Source: UBA1361 sp035647455 (GTDB lineage: Bacteria; Bacillota_I; Bacilli_A; RFN20; CAG-826). From it: 61,641 nucleotides of DNA. The stretch's first letter is position 1; each line of letters starts with the position of its first letter. Position numbers and translations under genes: made by a program. Where the stretch lies: contig DASRNI010000029.1 in NCBI GenBank assembly GCA_035647455.1, positions 1 to 61,641 on the forward strand, given 5' to 3'. Under the pieces are notes generated by a model, which did no database searches, had not been told where the DNA came from, and saw only the letters and a list, made by a program, of their open reading frames with translations. Positions 41,837 through 51,163 of the stretch are shown piece by piece.

Positions 41837-42235
41837 ATGGAAGAGAAGCAATTAATTAAACAAGCCGAAAAAGCGATGAGTAATTCATATTCACCGTATA
41901 GCAAGTTTAAAGTCGGTGCGGCGTTACTCACGAAGGACGGCGAAGTTTATCCGGGGGCAAATATCGAAAACGCGAGTTACCCACTTGCAATGTGTGCCGA
42001 ACGTAATGCCGTTTACCATGCGCTAAACCGCGGTGTTAAAAAGGAAGACATCGTTGCGCTAGCAATTATTGGTGATACAACCGGACCAATTAGTCCATGC
42101 GGCGCGTGCCGGCAAGTTTTACATGAACTTTTACCACGCGATGCCGTAATTTACTTAGCAAGCACGAATGGCAGCGTTAAAAAGACATCAACGACGGAAT
42201 TACTCCCATTTGCTTTTGATGAAAGTGATTTATGA
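41837..42235 (+). CDS. cdd: Cytidine deaminase
   Basis: It deaminates cytidine and deoxycytidine to uridine forms for pyrimidine salvage. The zinc site is CAERNAV (Cys and catalytic Glu) and PCGACRQ. The substrate segment NSYSPYSKFKVGAAL is typical. The ATG at 41837 gives 132 residues, with GAGGGAG at 41825-41831 as ribosome binding site; an upstream TTG at 41816 is less likely. The order ybeY-cdd-era is the Bacillus one. It overlaps era by four bases (ATGA). Confidence 0.96.
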   Translation: MEEKQLIKQAEKAMSNSYSPYSKFKVGAALLTKDGEVYPGANIENASYPLAMCAERNAVYHALNRGVKKEDIVALAIIGDTTGPISPCGACRQVLHELLPRDAVIYLASTNGSVKKTSTTELLPFAFDESDL

Positions 42236-43104
42236 CTAAAAGTGGATTTGTGACTATTGCAGGTCGTCCTAATGCCGGAAAGTCAACGTTACTGAACGCG
42301 ATTTTTCAAGAAAAACGGGCAATTGTTACGCCAAAACCGCAAACGACAAACGTTAATGTTCAAGGTGTATATAACGACGAACGTGGACAGATTGTTTTTG
42401 TTGACACACCGGGTTTACATAAACCAAAATCCCATTACGGCGCCCATTTAAACAAACAAGCATACCAAAGCATTCGCGGGAGCGATGTAACACTTTTAGT
42501 AATTGATGCGAGTGTTCCTTTTGGGCCTGGTGACCAATATTTAAAAGAACGCTTAAAAATTGATAATGAAATGATTATTGTATTAACGAAAATCGATTTA
42601 GCGCGACCTTATGAAGTTGATGCGCTAAAAGGTAAATACGCCGAACTTTATCCTGATGTATCACTCATCGAAGTAAGTAGTGTCCGTAATTTTAATATTG
42701 ATGCTTTACTTGATGAAATTTTTAGGTTACTGCCAGAAGGGCCACTTTTCTATCCTGACCCAAAAAGTCATGAAGTCGATAAAGAAAAGTATATTAGCGA
42801 AGTAGTTCGGGAAAAAATCATGAATTTAACTGAACAAGAAGTGCCGTATAGCATTGCCGTTGTAACGGATCACCTGGAAGTTACGAATAAAATTGTTGCT
42901 TATGTTTCGATTATTTGTGAACGTGATTCTCAAAAAGGTATTTTAATTGGTAAAAAAGGCAAAATGATTAAACGGATTCGTCTTCAGTCCCAATATGACT
43001 TAAGTCACTTTTTCAAAATGCCCGCAGAAATGGAAATTAAAGTTAAAGTTAATAAAAACTGGCGGAGTGATCCGAAAATAATCGAAAAACTTATTCGACA
43101 ATGA
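42232..43104 (+). CDS. era: GTPase Era
   Basis: Era binds the 3' end of 16S rRNA and promotes 30S assembly. GTPase motifs are GRPNAGKST (G1), DTPGLHKPK (G3) and TKIDLA (G4). The C-terminal KH domain contains GILIGKKGKMIKRI. At 290 residues it is of usual length. It is translationally coupled on both sides, to cdd and recO (both ATGA overlaps). YbeY next door acts on the same rRNA end. Confidence 0.97.
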   Translation: MTKSGFVTIAGRPNAGKSTLLNAIFQEKRAIVTPKPQTTNVNVQGVYNDERGQIVFVDTPGLHKPKSHYGAHLNKQAYQSIRGSDVTLLVIDASVPFGPGDQYLKERLKIDNEMIIVLTKIDLARPYEVDALKGKYAELYPDVSLIEVSSVRNFNIDALLDEIFRLLPEGPLFYPDPKSHEVDKEKYISEVVREKIMNLTEQEVPYSIAVVTDHLEVTNKIVAYVSIICERDSQKGILIGKKGKMIKRIRLQSQYDLSHFFKMPAEMEIKVKVNKNWRSDPKIIEKLIRQ

Positions 43105-43805
43105 AAGAAGTTATTTTATTACGTTTAACCCCATATCGCGAAAATGATTATATCGTTTACGGTTTAAGTAAGGATGGTTTCATAACTTTTCGCGCGACAG
43201 GTGGGCAAAAAGCGAGCAGTAGCAGTCGCACAAGTTTACTTTTGTATTCATTAGTGAATGTTGAGCTGCGTACAACAAAAGCTGGTTTTACATTAACATA
43301 TATAAAATCACTTGTTTCGAGTGCGTCTTTTTTTAGTGATTATGAAAAACTGGCTGCACTTAATTTAATTGGCGAAATTGTTAGTCGTACCGTGCAAACA
43401 GAAGAAGAAGCCCGCGAAACGTTTATATTTGTTCGTAATGCCTTAACAAGCCTAAAAGAAACAAAGAATATTTATTCACTACTTTATCTTTTTGTAACTG
43501 GTCTTCTTGCCCGCGTCGGTTATGCTTTTCAAGTTCAGCACTGTGTTAAATGTTTATCAAAGCAAAACATTGTCGGGCTTAATTTTGTTCTCGGTGGTTT
43601 AGTTTGTAATAATTGCCGTGATCACAACACAAATATACTGACGGAACACGAAGTAAAAATCGTTCGTTATGGCTTTATGTTTAATGAAACACAGTTTTTA
43701 CGGCATGAATTTAGTGATGAAGAAGTGAAAAAACTCTTTATCATGTTCTTGAAATATACCGAAGATATATATAACTTTACTTTTAAAAGTAAAGAATTGT
43801 TATAA
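43101..43805 (+). CDS. recO: DNA repair protein RecO
   Basis: RecO anneals complementary single strands and loads RecA in the RecFOR pathway. The N-terminal OB domain has VILLRLTPYRENDYIVYGLS; the C-terminal part has a zinc finger formed by CVKC and CNNC. The 234-residue length is normal to slightly short. The gene overlaps era by four bases and ends the operon before the glyQS promoter. Confidence 0.92.
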   Translation: MKEVILLRLTPYRENDYIVYGLSKDGFITFRATGGQKASSSSRTSLLLYSLVNVELRTTKAGFTLTYIKSLVSSASFFSDYEKLAALNLIGEIVSRTVQTEEEARETFIFVRNALTSLKETKNIYSLLYLFVTGLLARVGYAFQVQHCVKCLSKQNIVGLNFVLGGLVCNNCRDHNTNILTEHEVKIVRYGFMFNETQFLRHEFSDEEVKKLFIMFLKYTEDIYNFTFKSKELL

Positions 43806-43816
43806 AAACAGTCATT

Positions 43817-43870
43817 CTCATAGTAGAACACTCATAGTAGGTTGACAACTTTCAGCATTTCGTGGATAAT
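43817..43870 (+). promoter_or_regulatory. glyQS promoter with upstream direct repeat
   Basis: TTGACA (43842-43847), a 17-base spacer and GATAAT (43865-43870) form a good promoter. Directly upstream CTCATAGTAG occurs twice (43817-43826 and 43831-43840), a possible activator or repressor site. There is no room for a T-box. Confidence 0.7.
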
Positions 43871-43891
43871 TGTATCTTGTGAGGTTAAACT

Positions 43892-45262
43892 ATGAAAAGA
43901 AACAAATTTGAACAAATCGTCACGCATCTCATTGAAAACGGTTTTGTCTTTCAAGGGAGCGAAATTTATGACGGACTTTCGAATACGTGGGATTACGGCC
44001 CACTTGGCAATAATGTCAAAAATAACATTAGTAATTACTGGTGGCAGAAGTTTGTTACGGAATCGCGCCTTAATGTCGGAATTGATGCGGCAATATTAAT
44101 GAACCCGCGCGTATGGGAAACAACAGGTCACTTGAAAAACTTCAATGATCCACTTATTGACTGTAAAAATTGTAAAGTGCGCCACCGTGCTGATGAACTG
44201 ATTAATAAGAGTAAACCAGAACTCGAAGTTGAAGGCTTGAGTGATAGTGAACTTGATGCATTAATTAAAGAACATAAAATCAAGTGTCCAAATTGTGGCG
44301 TAAGTGACTTTACCGATATTCGTAAATTTAACATGATGTTTAAAACACATATCGGTCCGGTTGAAGGCAGTCAAAACGCTGTGTACTTACGACCAGAAAC
44401 TGCGCAAGGTGTATTCGTGAACTTCCGCAACGTACAACGCACAATGCGTAAAAAAATCCCATTTGGTATCGCAAACATTGGTAAAGCATTCCGGAATGAA
44501 ATTACCCCAGGGAACTTTATCTTCCGGACTCGTGAATTTACCCAGATGGAATTAGAATTTTTCTGTGAACCTGGAACTGACGAAAAGTGGTTTGAATATT
44601 GGAAAGATTATTGTCTTACATTCGTTGAAGACTTAGGGGTCAAAAAAGACAATCTTCGTTTCCGTGATCATACGCCGGCTGAACTAAGCTTTTATAGTAA
44701 GGCAACGGTTGATATTGAATATTTATTCCCATTCGGTTGGGGTGAAATATGGGGGATAGCTAATCGGACTGATTACGACTTAAAAGGCCACATTGACGCA
44801 ACCGGCGCCAAATTTGTGTATCGCGACCCAATGACGAATGAAGAATACATTCCGTATTGTGTCGAACCTAGTGTCGGGCTTGATCGGCTCTTACTCATGG
44901 TTCTAGTTGATAGTTATGATGTTGAACAAGTAGACGGACAAGACCGGATTGTTATGCGGCTTGCCCCACACCTTGCTCCTTACCAAGTAAGTGTTTTACC
45001 ACTTGTTAAAAAGCTTAGTCCAAAAGCAGAAGAACTCTTTAGCATGTTAGCGAAGAAGTTTACTGTAAGTTATGACGAATCAGGGTCGATTGGTCGTCGT
45101 TACCGACGCCAAGATCAAGTGGGAACACCGTTTTGTGTGACCGTCGACTTTGAGACATTAGACGATGAAAGTGTGACAGTTCGTGAACGTGACACGATGA
45201 GTCAAGAAAGAATCAAAATTAGTGAACTCGAAGCGTATATTCGCTCGAAAGTTGAATTATAG
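43892..45262 (+). CDS. glyQS: Glycyl-tRNA synthetase (single-chain, homodimeric type)
   Basis: It charges tRNA(Gly). The class II core shows NTWDYGPLGNNVKNN, LRPETAQG, FRNEITP and FTQMELEFF; the C-terminal anticodon-binding domain follows RLAPHLAPYQVSVLP. At 456 residues it is the archaeal/eukaryal-like single-chain form used by many Firmicutes and Mollicutes, not the alpha2beta2 form. GTGAGGT precedes the ATG. In Bacillus this site holds glyQ-glyS or glyQS after recO. Confidence 0.97.
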   Translation: MKRNKFEQIVTHLIENGFVFQGSEIYDGLSNTWDYGPLGNNVKNNISNYWWQKFVTESRLNVGIDAAILMNPRVWETTGHLKNFNDPLIDCKNCKVRHRADELINKSKPELEVEGLSDSELDALIKEHKIKCPNCGVSDFTDIRKFNMMFKTHIGPVEGSQNAVYLRPETAQGVFVNFRNVQRTMRKKIPFGIANIGKAFRNEITPGNFIFRTREFTQMELEFFCEPGTDEKWFEYWKDYCLTFVEDLGVKKDNLRFRDHTPAELSFYSKATVDIEYLFPFGWGEIWGIANRTDYDLKGHIDATGAKFVYRDPMTNEEYIPYCVEPSVGLDRLLLMVLVDSYDVEQVDGQDRIVMRLAPHLAPYQVSVLPLVKKLSPKAEELFSMLAKKFTVSYDESGSIGRRYRRQDQVGTPFCVTVDFETLDDESVTVRERDTMSQERIKISELEAYIRSKVEL

Positions 45263-45284
45263 TAACTAATTAGTAGTTATTTAG
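45261..45284. repeat. Dispersed AT-rich repeat, copy 2
   Basis: AGTAACTAATTAGTAGTTAT followed by TTAGG, between glyQS and dnaG. It is the cleanest copy of the repeat also found at 24994-25028 and 49779-49825. Confidence 0.5.
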
Positions 45285-45290
45285 GAGAGC

Positions 45291-47108
45291 ATGTCGCAAG
45301 ATTTATTAAAAGTATACGATGAGTTGCTTGTTTCGGTTGATATCGTTGACGTAATTAGCCGTTATATTAACGTAACAAAGGCTGGACAAAACTTTAAAGC
45401 TCTTTGTCCGTTTCACGATGACCGGAATCCGAGCTTAATGATTTCGCCCAGTAAAAAAATCTTTAAATGTTTTGTTTGTAATACTGGTGGGAACGCGATT
45501 AGTTTCGTTCAGTTAATTGAAAAAACGAATTACCATACGGCAGCGAAGAAAGTTGCGGGTTACGTTAACTTCCGGCATCCGGTTTTTGAAGCACCAGCAG
45601 GTACGGCGAAAGTTGATACGAATGAACCGCTTTTTAAAGCGGCAAGTGACCTAGCGTTATTTTACGAAGCATCATTAAAACAAGCTCACGCACGCGACGC
45701 GCGCGCATATTTAAATAAACGCGCGATTAGTGACGAACTTATCAAAAAGTATAAAATTGGTTATGCGCCCCTTAACGGTGAAGAAACAATTAGCTTCTTA
45801 CGTAAACATGGCCATTCACTGAAAGCACTTGATGACTTAGGTATCGTTGCGGGTGATGTTGATCGTTCTTTTGATAAAAATAAAGGAAGAATTATCTTCC
45901 CACTAACTAATAAAGACGGCAAGATAGTTGCGTTTAGTGCGCGTGAGTTTTTAGGCGATGACGGCCCGAAATATATTAATTCACCGGAATCACCAATCTT
46001 TATTAAAGGCGAAACGCTTTATAACTACGATTACGTCATGACAACGCAGCACGCAGTAAAACATGTTTACTTAGTCGAAGGTTTCGTTGATGTTATTGCG
46101 TTAAACCGCGCGGGCATTTTAAGTAGCGTTGCCTTAATGGGGACAGCGTTTAGTCGTGAGCACGTTAATATGCTCCGCAAGCTTAATAAAGAAATCCGTC
46201 TCTTTCTCGATAGTGATGCAGCCGGCCAATTAGCGACATTAGGGATTATGAAACTACTTGATGAATTAGATATTAGTTATCGTCTTGTTCGCCAAAGCAC
46301 GGCGGGTGACGATCCTGATGATATTATTACGAATCACGGAATCGCGGCGCTCCAAAAGCAAAGCGAGGATTTAATTGATAAGACGGAGTATTTATTTAAT
46401 TATTATGAAAAAAACGTTGACTTAACGACACTTGCCGGACGACGGAAGTTTGCCGACGAAATGACAAGTGCGATTGTCACACTGAAAAGCCGGCTTGAAG
46501 TAGATGATTACATTAATAAGCTCAGTGAAAAAACGAACTTTAGCAGTACGATTTTACTGGAGATGTATCAGAAGAAACGGCAAGAACAACAAACAAAACG
46601 GAAAGTAAATGAAACAATCGCGCAAAAACTGCCAATTCGCAAGCAAGTTGACCGCCTACTTTTAGCCGAACGTGTTGTTGTCTTACAAATGTTAAACTTC
46701 CCGGAAGCAGTGACGTTTTTTAACGAACACGTCAAAGTTTTTAGCGATGAAGTATATCGTTATATCGCTAATTACTTAAATGAATATGAAGCGCTCGAAA
46801 GTGATGTGAAGTTTGCTAATTTACTTTCGCATATTAATACTTCGTTTAGTGACGAAACGAAGAAAGCGCAATTTAGTGAAGAAGTCCTTGATTTAATTGA
46901 AGAAGAAACAACGGAAGTGTTTCGTGAAGATATTCTCTTCGATGCTTTAAAGCAAATAAATTACGAACGCGAGTTACGTTTGTTAAATTTACAAGAAACG
47001 AACGAACTTAAAGCGGTTGAATTACGCGAAGAAGAAATCGGACCAATTAAATTAAAGTACTTAAAGTTAAAACGCGAGTTACAACAGAAATATAGAACGA
47101 AAAAATAA
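45291..47108 (+). CDS. dnaG: DNA primase
   Basis: DnaG makes RNA primers for replication. The N-terminal CHC2 zinc finger reads CPFHDDRNPS...CFVCNTGG. The TOPRIM core has VEGFVDVIAL and DSDAAG. The C-terminal part is the helicase-interaction region and is of low similarity, as usual. Its 605 residues fit the family. AGGAGAGC precedes the ATG. It heads the dnaG-rpoD macromolecular synthesis operon. Confidence 0.97.
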   Translation: MSQDLLKVYDELLVSVDIVDVISRYINVTKAGQNFKALCPFHDDRNPSLMISPSKKIFKCFVCNTGGNAISFVQLIEKTNYHTAAKKVAGYVNFRHPVFEAPAGTAKVDTNEPLFKAASDLALFYEASLKQAHARDARAYLNKRAISDELIKKYKIGYAPLNGEETISFLRKHGHSLKALDDLGIVAGDVDRSFDKNKGRIIFPLTNKDGKIVAFSAREFLGDDGPKYINSPESPIFIKGETLYNYDYVMTTQHAVKHVYLVEGFVDVIALNRAGILSSVALMGTAFSREHVNMLRKLNKEIRLFLDSDAAGQLATLGIMKLLDELDISYRLVRQSTAGDDPDDIITNHGIAALQKQSEDLIDKTEYLFNYYEKNVDLTTLAGRRKFADEMTSAIVTLKSRLEVDDYINKLSEKTNFSSTILLEMYQKKRQEQQTKRKVNETIAQKLPIRKQVDRLLLAERVVVLQMLNFPEAVTFFNEHVKVFSDEVYRYIANYLNEYEALESDVKFANLLSHINTSFSDETKKAQFSEEVLDLIEEETTEVFREDILFDALKQINYERELRLLNLQETNELKAVELREEEIGPIKLKYLKLKRELQQKYRTKK

Positions 47109-47126
47109 CAAAGGAGACAATAGTTG

Positions 47127-48332
47127 ATGAGTAAAAAGAAAGTAAAAGTCGCGCGTGAAGCTTTTGGTGAGAACAAAGAGCTTCTAACGCTTGAACAAAT
47201 AAAAGAACAATTACTAGTGAAAGCTGGTGAAAATGAAAACTCAATTGAGCATTCAGCAATTATCGACATGACTGCGCATCTTGATCTTGAAGATGATGAG
47301 TACGATGAAATCGTCCATTTCTTCGAAATGAAAAATGTTAATGTCGTTCATGAAGATGATGACGATGATGATTTAATGGATGATACTTTTTCTTTTGAAG
47401 AGGAAGTAGCGTTTGGTGATGTTTTTAAAGATGAAGAAGTTGTTGATCACGAAGAAAAGGAACGCATTAAAAAAATTAAACGCCAAGACGTTAAAGTTCA
47501 CGATGAAGTTAAGCTTTATTTACGCGAAATAGGTCGTTATGACTTATTAACTGCTGACGAAGAAGTTGATTTAGCCCGGCGCTATCACGAAGAAGGTGAT
47601 CTTGATGCCCGTGAAGAGCTAATTAACCGTAACTTACGTCTTGTAGTTAAAATCGCGAAAAAGTATAGTCACGCAAACATGCAATTTATGGACCTTATTT
47701 TAGAAGGTAACATCGGACTCATGAAAACAGTCGATAAGTTTGACTATAACCGTGGGTTAAAGTTTTCAACGTATGCAACGTGGTGGATTACCCAATCAAT
47801 CTCCCGCGCGATTGCTGACCAGGCACGAACAATTCGCATTCCTGTCCATATGGTTGAAACGATTAATAAAATTAGCCGGACCCAGCGTCGTTTAACGCAA
47901 GAGTATGGCCGCGAAGCAACTGCTGAAGAAATTAGTATTGAACTTGATGACGAACGGTTCCCACCTGAAGAAATTCGCCGCATTCAAGCTATTGCGATGG
48001 AACCAGTTAGTTTAGAAAGCCCAATTGGTGAAGAAGATGATTCACATTTAGGTGACTTTGTTGAAGATAAAGAAACCGAATCACCAACGGAATTTGTCCG
48101 CCGAACATTACTCCGTGAAGATTTACTGGAAATGCTGCAAGAATTTCTTACCCCACGGGAAGAACGTGTTTTACGACTCCGTTATGGGATTGATGATGAT
48201 AAACCACGAACACTTGAAGAAGTTGGGAAAATCTTTGGAGTAACACGCGAACGAATTCGCCAAATTGAAGCTAAAGCAATTAAGAAACTACGTCACCCAC
48301 TGCGTAGTAAACGACTTAAGGACCATTTCTAA
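47127..48332 (+). CDS. rpoD: RNA polymerase primary sigma factor (sigma-70/SigA)
   Basis: The housekeeping sigma factor. Region 1.1 is present in short form and followed by an acidic stretch. Region 2 has LRLVVKIAKKYSHANMQFMDLI-like sequence and YATWWITQSISRAIADQ for -10 binding. Region 4 has EEVGKIFGVTRERIRQIEAKA, the helix-turn-helix for the -35. The frequent extended -10 promoters without -35 in this window would rely on its region 3. The ATG at 47127 follows AAAGGAGA. It is 401 residues long. Confidence 0.98.
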   Translation: MSKKKVKVAREAFGENKELLTLEQIKEQLLVKAGENENSIEHSAIIDMTAHLDLEDDEYDEIVHFFEMKNVNVVHEDDDDDDLMDDTFSFEEEVAFGDVFKDEEVVDHEEKERIKKIKRQDVKVHDEVKLYLREIGRYDLLTADEEVDLARRYHEEGDLDAREELINRNLRLVVKIAKKYSHANMQFMDLILEGNIGLMKTVDKFDYNRGLKFSTYATWWITQSISRAIADQARTIRIPVHMVETINKISRTQRRLTQEYGREATAEEISIELDDERFPPEEIRRIQAIAMEPVSLESPIGEEDDSHLGDFVEDKETESPTEFVRRTLLREDLLEMLQEFLTPREERVLRLRYGIDDDKPRTLEEVGKIFGVTRERIRQIEAKAIKKLRHPLRSKRLKDHF

Positions 48333-48333
48333 G

Positions 48334-49011
48334 ATGAAAAGCAAACGATTAAACGCAATTGCGAGTTTTATTGAACAAGGCGATATTGTCGCAGATATTG
48401 GCAGTGATCACGGCTTACTACCGTTATGGCTCGTTAAAAATGGCCATAAGTATGTTTTTGCGAACGAAAATAAAAAAGATTCGTTTGCCCGCCTTGAAAA
48501 TGCTTTAAAAGCAAGTCCAGATGGTGAAAAAGTCGAAGCAAGTTTTAGTAGTGGGATTGAAGCACTGCCGGAAAACATTAATACTGTTGTTATTGCTGGA
48601 ATGGGTGGTCAGTTAATTATTGATATACTCGGTGAGCATAGCGATAAACTTGATAACGTTGAACGACTGATCCTAGCACCGCAAGGTCATGAAGGTGAAG
48701 TTCGCAAAATGATTAGCTTTTTAGGCTATCAAATATATGATGAAGAAGTTGTTGAAGAAAACGGCAAGTTTTACGAAATTATCGTCGCTCATAACGTCCC
48801 TTGCGCTGTTTGTGGGGTTGAAGTACTCTTTGGACCACAAAACTTACGAAAGAAAACAGCAACATTTGTCGCAAAATGGGCGGCAGAATATACGAAAAAC
48901 GAAAAACTTCTCGAAAATGAAAAGTTAGATGTTAGTAAGCGTGACGAATTAATTGCAATTCAAGCACAAATTGAAAATGCAATTGATTTAGGAGAAGAAG
49001 ATGAATACTAA
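48334..49011 (+). CDS. trmK: tRNA m1A22 methyltransferase TrmK
   Basis: TrmK methylates A22 in tRNA using SAM. The 225-residue protein has the Rossmann SAM motif VADIGSDHGLLPLWLV, the IAGMGGQL segment and LAPQGHEGEVRKMI. The ATG at 48334 directly follows the rpoD stop, with AAGGA in the rpoD end as ribosome binding site; longer starts inside rpoD are unlikely. The order rpoD-trmK-NIF3 is conserved in Bacillus (sigA-yqfN-yqfO). It overlaps the next gene by 11 bases. Confidence 0.94.
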   Translation: MKSKRLNAIASFIEQGDIVADIGSDHGLLPLWLVKNGHKYVFANENKKDSFARLENALKASPDGEKVEASFSSGIEALPENINTVVIAGMGGQLIIDILGEHSDKLDNVERLILAPQGHEGEVRKMISFLGYQIYDEEVVEENGKFYEIIVAHNVPCAVCGVEVLFGPQNLRKKTATFVAKWAAEYTKNEKLLENEKLDVSKRDELIAIQAQIENAIDLGEEDEY

Positions 49012-49771
49012 GTCACTCCTTACACGACTTGGTCGGCTTTACCCAAAACGGATTGCCGTTAAAAATGGTGATTACGTTGGTTATATGGCTGGAAAGAAAG
49101 TTAAGAAAGTTCGGAAAATCGTGCTTGTTTTAGATTTAGATGAAATTATTATTGATGAAGTGCTTGCTCATAGCCCTGATTTAGTGATTACGCATCATCC
49201 GTTAATTTATGGCACGCGCTTTCGCGTTTTCCAGCGTGATCCAGCCAAAAAGGCGTTTGTCGAGAAACTGGACAAGCTACCGATGATGGTTTATTCAATT
49301 CATACAAACTTTGATGAAGCACCAAATGGGATGAATGATGCATTAATCAAGCGTCTAGGTGTAAGTGATGTAGTTGCCCTTGAAGGTAACCCGATGGCCC
49401 GTGGTGCGAAACTAATTCGCCCGCTGCCAATCAAAAAGTTTGCTAAGCATGCGGTTACCGCGCTAAATGCGCAATACGGTGAACTTGTTCATGCTGGCAA
49501 AGAGATGATTGAGTCAGTTGCGATTATTGGTGGTGGAGGATCGCGCTCATGGCGCCATGCTTTTGAAGAAGGTTATGACATTTATATAAGTGGCGATGCA
49601 CCGCATCATGTTCGTCGTGATGTAATGAACGCAGGCTACAACTATTTAAACGTTCCGCATGAGATCGAAAACATCTTTATGCCGCAAATGAAAGAAGTAT
49701 TACTTACAATTGACCCAACACTTGAAGTTATAGCAATTAAACATGAATTTCCGCCAGAATTAGTGAAATAA
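49001..49771 (+). CDS. NIF3-like dinuclear metal-centre protein (YqfO family)
   Basis: A 256-residue member of the NIF3 family, which forms hexameric rings with a two-metal centre. Metal-binding segments are THHPLIYG, SIHTNFDEAPNGMND and the C-terminal GDAPHHVRRD with NVPHEIE. The biochemical role is not settled; GTP cyclohydrolase I type 2 activity has been proposed. It lacks the PII-like insert seen in Bacillus YqfO. It overlaps trmK, and a dispersed repeat follows its stop. Confidence 0.92.
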   Translation: MNTKSLLTRLGRLYPKRIAVKNGDYVGYMAGKKVKKVRKIVLVLDLDEIIIDEVLAHSPDLVITHHPLIYGTRFRVFQRDPAKKAFVEKLDKLPMMVYSIHTNFDEAPNGMNDALIKRLGVSDVVALEGNPMARGAKLIRPLPIKKFAKHAVTALNAQYGELVHAGKEMIESVAIIGGGGSRSWRHAFEEGYDIYISGDAPHHVRRDVMNAGYNYLNVPHEIENIFMPQMKEVLLTIDPTLEVIAIKHEFPPELVK

Positions 49772-49778
49772 GCTCAAA

Positions 49779-49825
49779 AGTAATTAATTAGTAGTTATAT
49801 AGTAAGTAACAAGTAGTTATTTAGG
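49779..49825. repeat. Dispersed AT-rich repeat, copy 3 (doubled)
   Basis: AGTAATTAATTAGTAGTTAT followed by a second, partial unit CAAGTAGTTATTTAGG. It lies between the NIF3 gene and the helicase gene and resembles 24994-25028 and 45261-45284. Confidence 0.5.
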
Positions 49826-49847
49826 AAAAGGAAGGAGGCTTATAAAT

Positions 49848-51152
49848 ATGTTAGGTCATCATTTTGGGATGTATAACATCAGTGAGCCTTTAGTTCAGGC
49901 TTTAAAAGAACGGGGCTACGAACGTATGAGCCCAGTCCAAGAACAAGTTATACCGCGTGCCTTACGTGGTGAATCGCTAATGGTTAAAGCGAAGACAGGG
50001 AGTGGGAAAACACATGCTTTTCTTGTCCCGATTATTGAGCGCTTACATCGTGGGGAGATTGAGACGGCATTAATTTTAGCGCCAACTCGCGAACTAGCTA
50101 AGCAAATTTATGATTTTGCCCGTGAATTGAACGTTTTAGAACGTGAATTACGTTTATTACTTTTAGCAGGTGGTATTGAACGCAGCAAAACAGCGCTACA
50201 AATGCTTCGTCGTCCCGAGCTTATTATTGCAACACCGGGTCGTTTTCATGATTTAGCGTTAAAAGAAACGGTCATTAGCTTACGCCATTTGGATACAATT
50301 ATTATTGATGAGGCAGATATGCTCATGGATTCAGGGTTTTTAGGGATTACAAGTGAGATTTTACAATACTTTCAACCTTCAACTGCGCAACTTTATAGCG
50401 CAACAATTCCGCAGCTTGTCCGTGATTTAATGCATGTTTATGCCGATGTAAGTGAAATAGTTATGCTTGACGAAGAAATTACGACAAGTGAAACAGTAAC
50501 GCATTACTTAATTGATGTTGCCCATCGTAATCGCCACGAAGCCGCGCTTAACTTTATTAAAACGTACCAACCGTACTTACTTTTAATCTTTTGTTCAACA
50601 AATAAAGAAGTTAAAGTGTTATATGAATATCTTGCTAATGCCCAAGTTAAAGTTGGCATTATGAGCGGTGATCTTGATAATCGAACCCGTCGGGCAATGA
50701 TGCGACGGATTAATAAAGATGAATTTCCGGTAATTGTCGCAAGTGACATTGCCGCGCGCGGAATTGATATTGATAACGTAAGTGACGTGCTTAATATTAA
50801 CTTCCCAGCCGACTTATCATTTTATTTTCACCGCGCTGGTCGAACTGGTCGCTTTACAAATAGTGGTAACGCGTATAGTTTCTATAATCGAGATGACGAA
50901 GAAGTAATTCGTAAACTGCTTGATGAAAAAATTGAGTTTCGCTTTATTGCGTACCGTGCACAAAACTTTGAAGAAGTTGCCAAACCACAAGAATTTTCGG
51001 TCCATAAACGGGCAACAACCGAGCTAAGTCAAAAAATCAGTAAAGCTGTTGATCGTCGCGCCCCGAAAAAAGTTAAGCCGGGCTATAAAAAACGCCGTAA
51101 GGCGAAGATTGATCGGATTGCACGTAAACATAAACGAAAACGGAAGAAATAG
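49848..51152 (+). CDS. DEAD-box RNA helicase (CshB-like)
   Basis: This 434-residue ATP-dependent RNA helicase has the Q motif (YERMSPVQEQVIP), motif I AKTGSGKT, motif Ia PTRELAKQ, motif II as IDEAD, motif III SAT, and motif VI HRAGRTGR. A short basic tail (KPGYKKRRKAKIDRIARKHK) probably binds RNA. By position after NIF3 it corresponds to Bacillus CshB (yqfR), linked to cold growth and ribosome assembly. GAAGGAGG precedes the ATG. Confidence 0.95.
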   Translation: MLGHHFGMYNISEPLVQALKERGYERMSPVQEQVIPRALRGESLMVKAKTGSGKTHAFLVPIIERLHRGEIETALILAPTRELAKQIYDFARELNVLERELRLLLLAGGIERSKTALQMLRRPELIIATPGRFHDLALKETVISLRHLDTIIIDEADMLMDSGFLGITSEILQYFQPSTAQLYSATIPQLVRDLMHVYADVSEIVMLDEEITTSETVTHYLIDVAHRNRHEAALNFIKTYQPYLLLIFCSTNKEVKVLYEYLANAQVKVGIMSGDLDNRTRRAMMRRINKDEFPVIVASDIAARGIDIDNVSDVLNINFPADLSFYFHRAGRTGRFTNSGNAYSFYNRDDEEVIRKLLDEKIEFRFIAYRAQNFEEVAKPQEFSVHKRATTELSQKISKAVDRRAPKKVKPGYKKRRKAKIDRIARKHKRKRKK

Positions 51153-51163
51153 GAGAGTAAAAA

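Noticed and set aside
43806..43891. T-box leader for glyQS
   Set aside because: The gap is only 86 bases and has no GGTACCGCG-like core; a plain promoter with direct repeats explains it.
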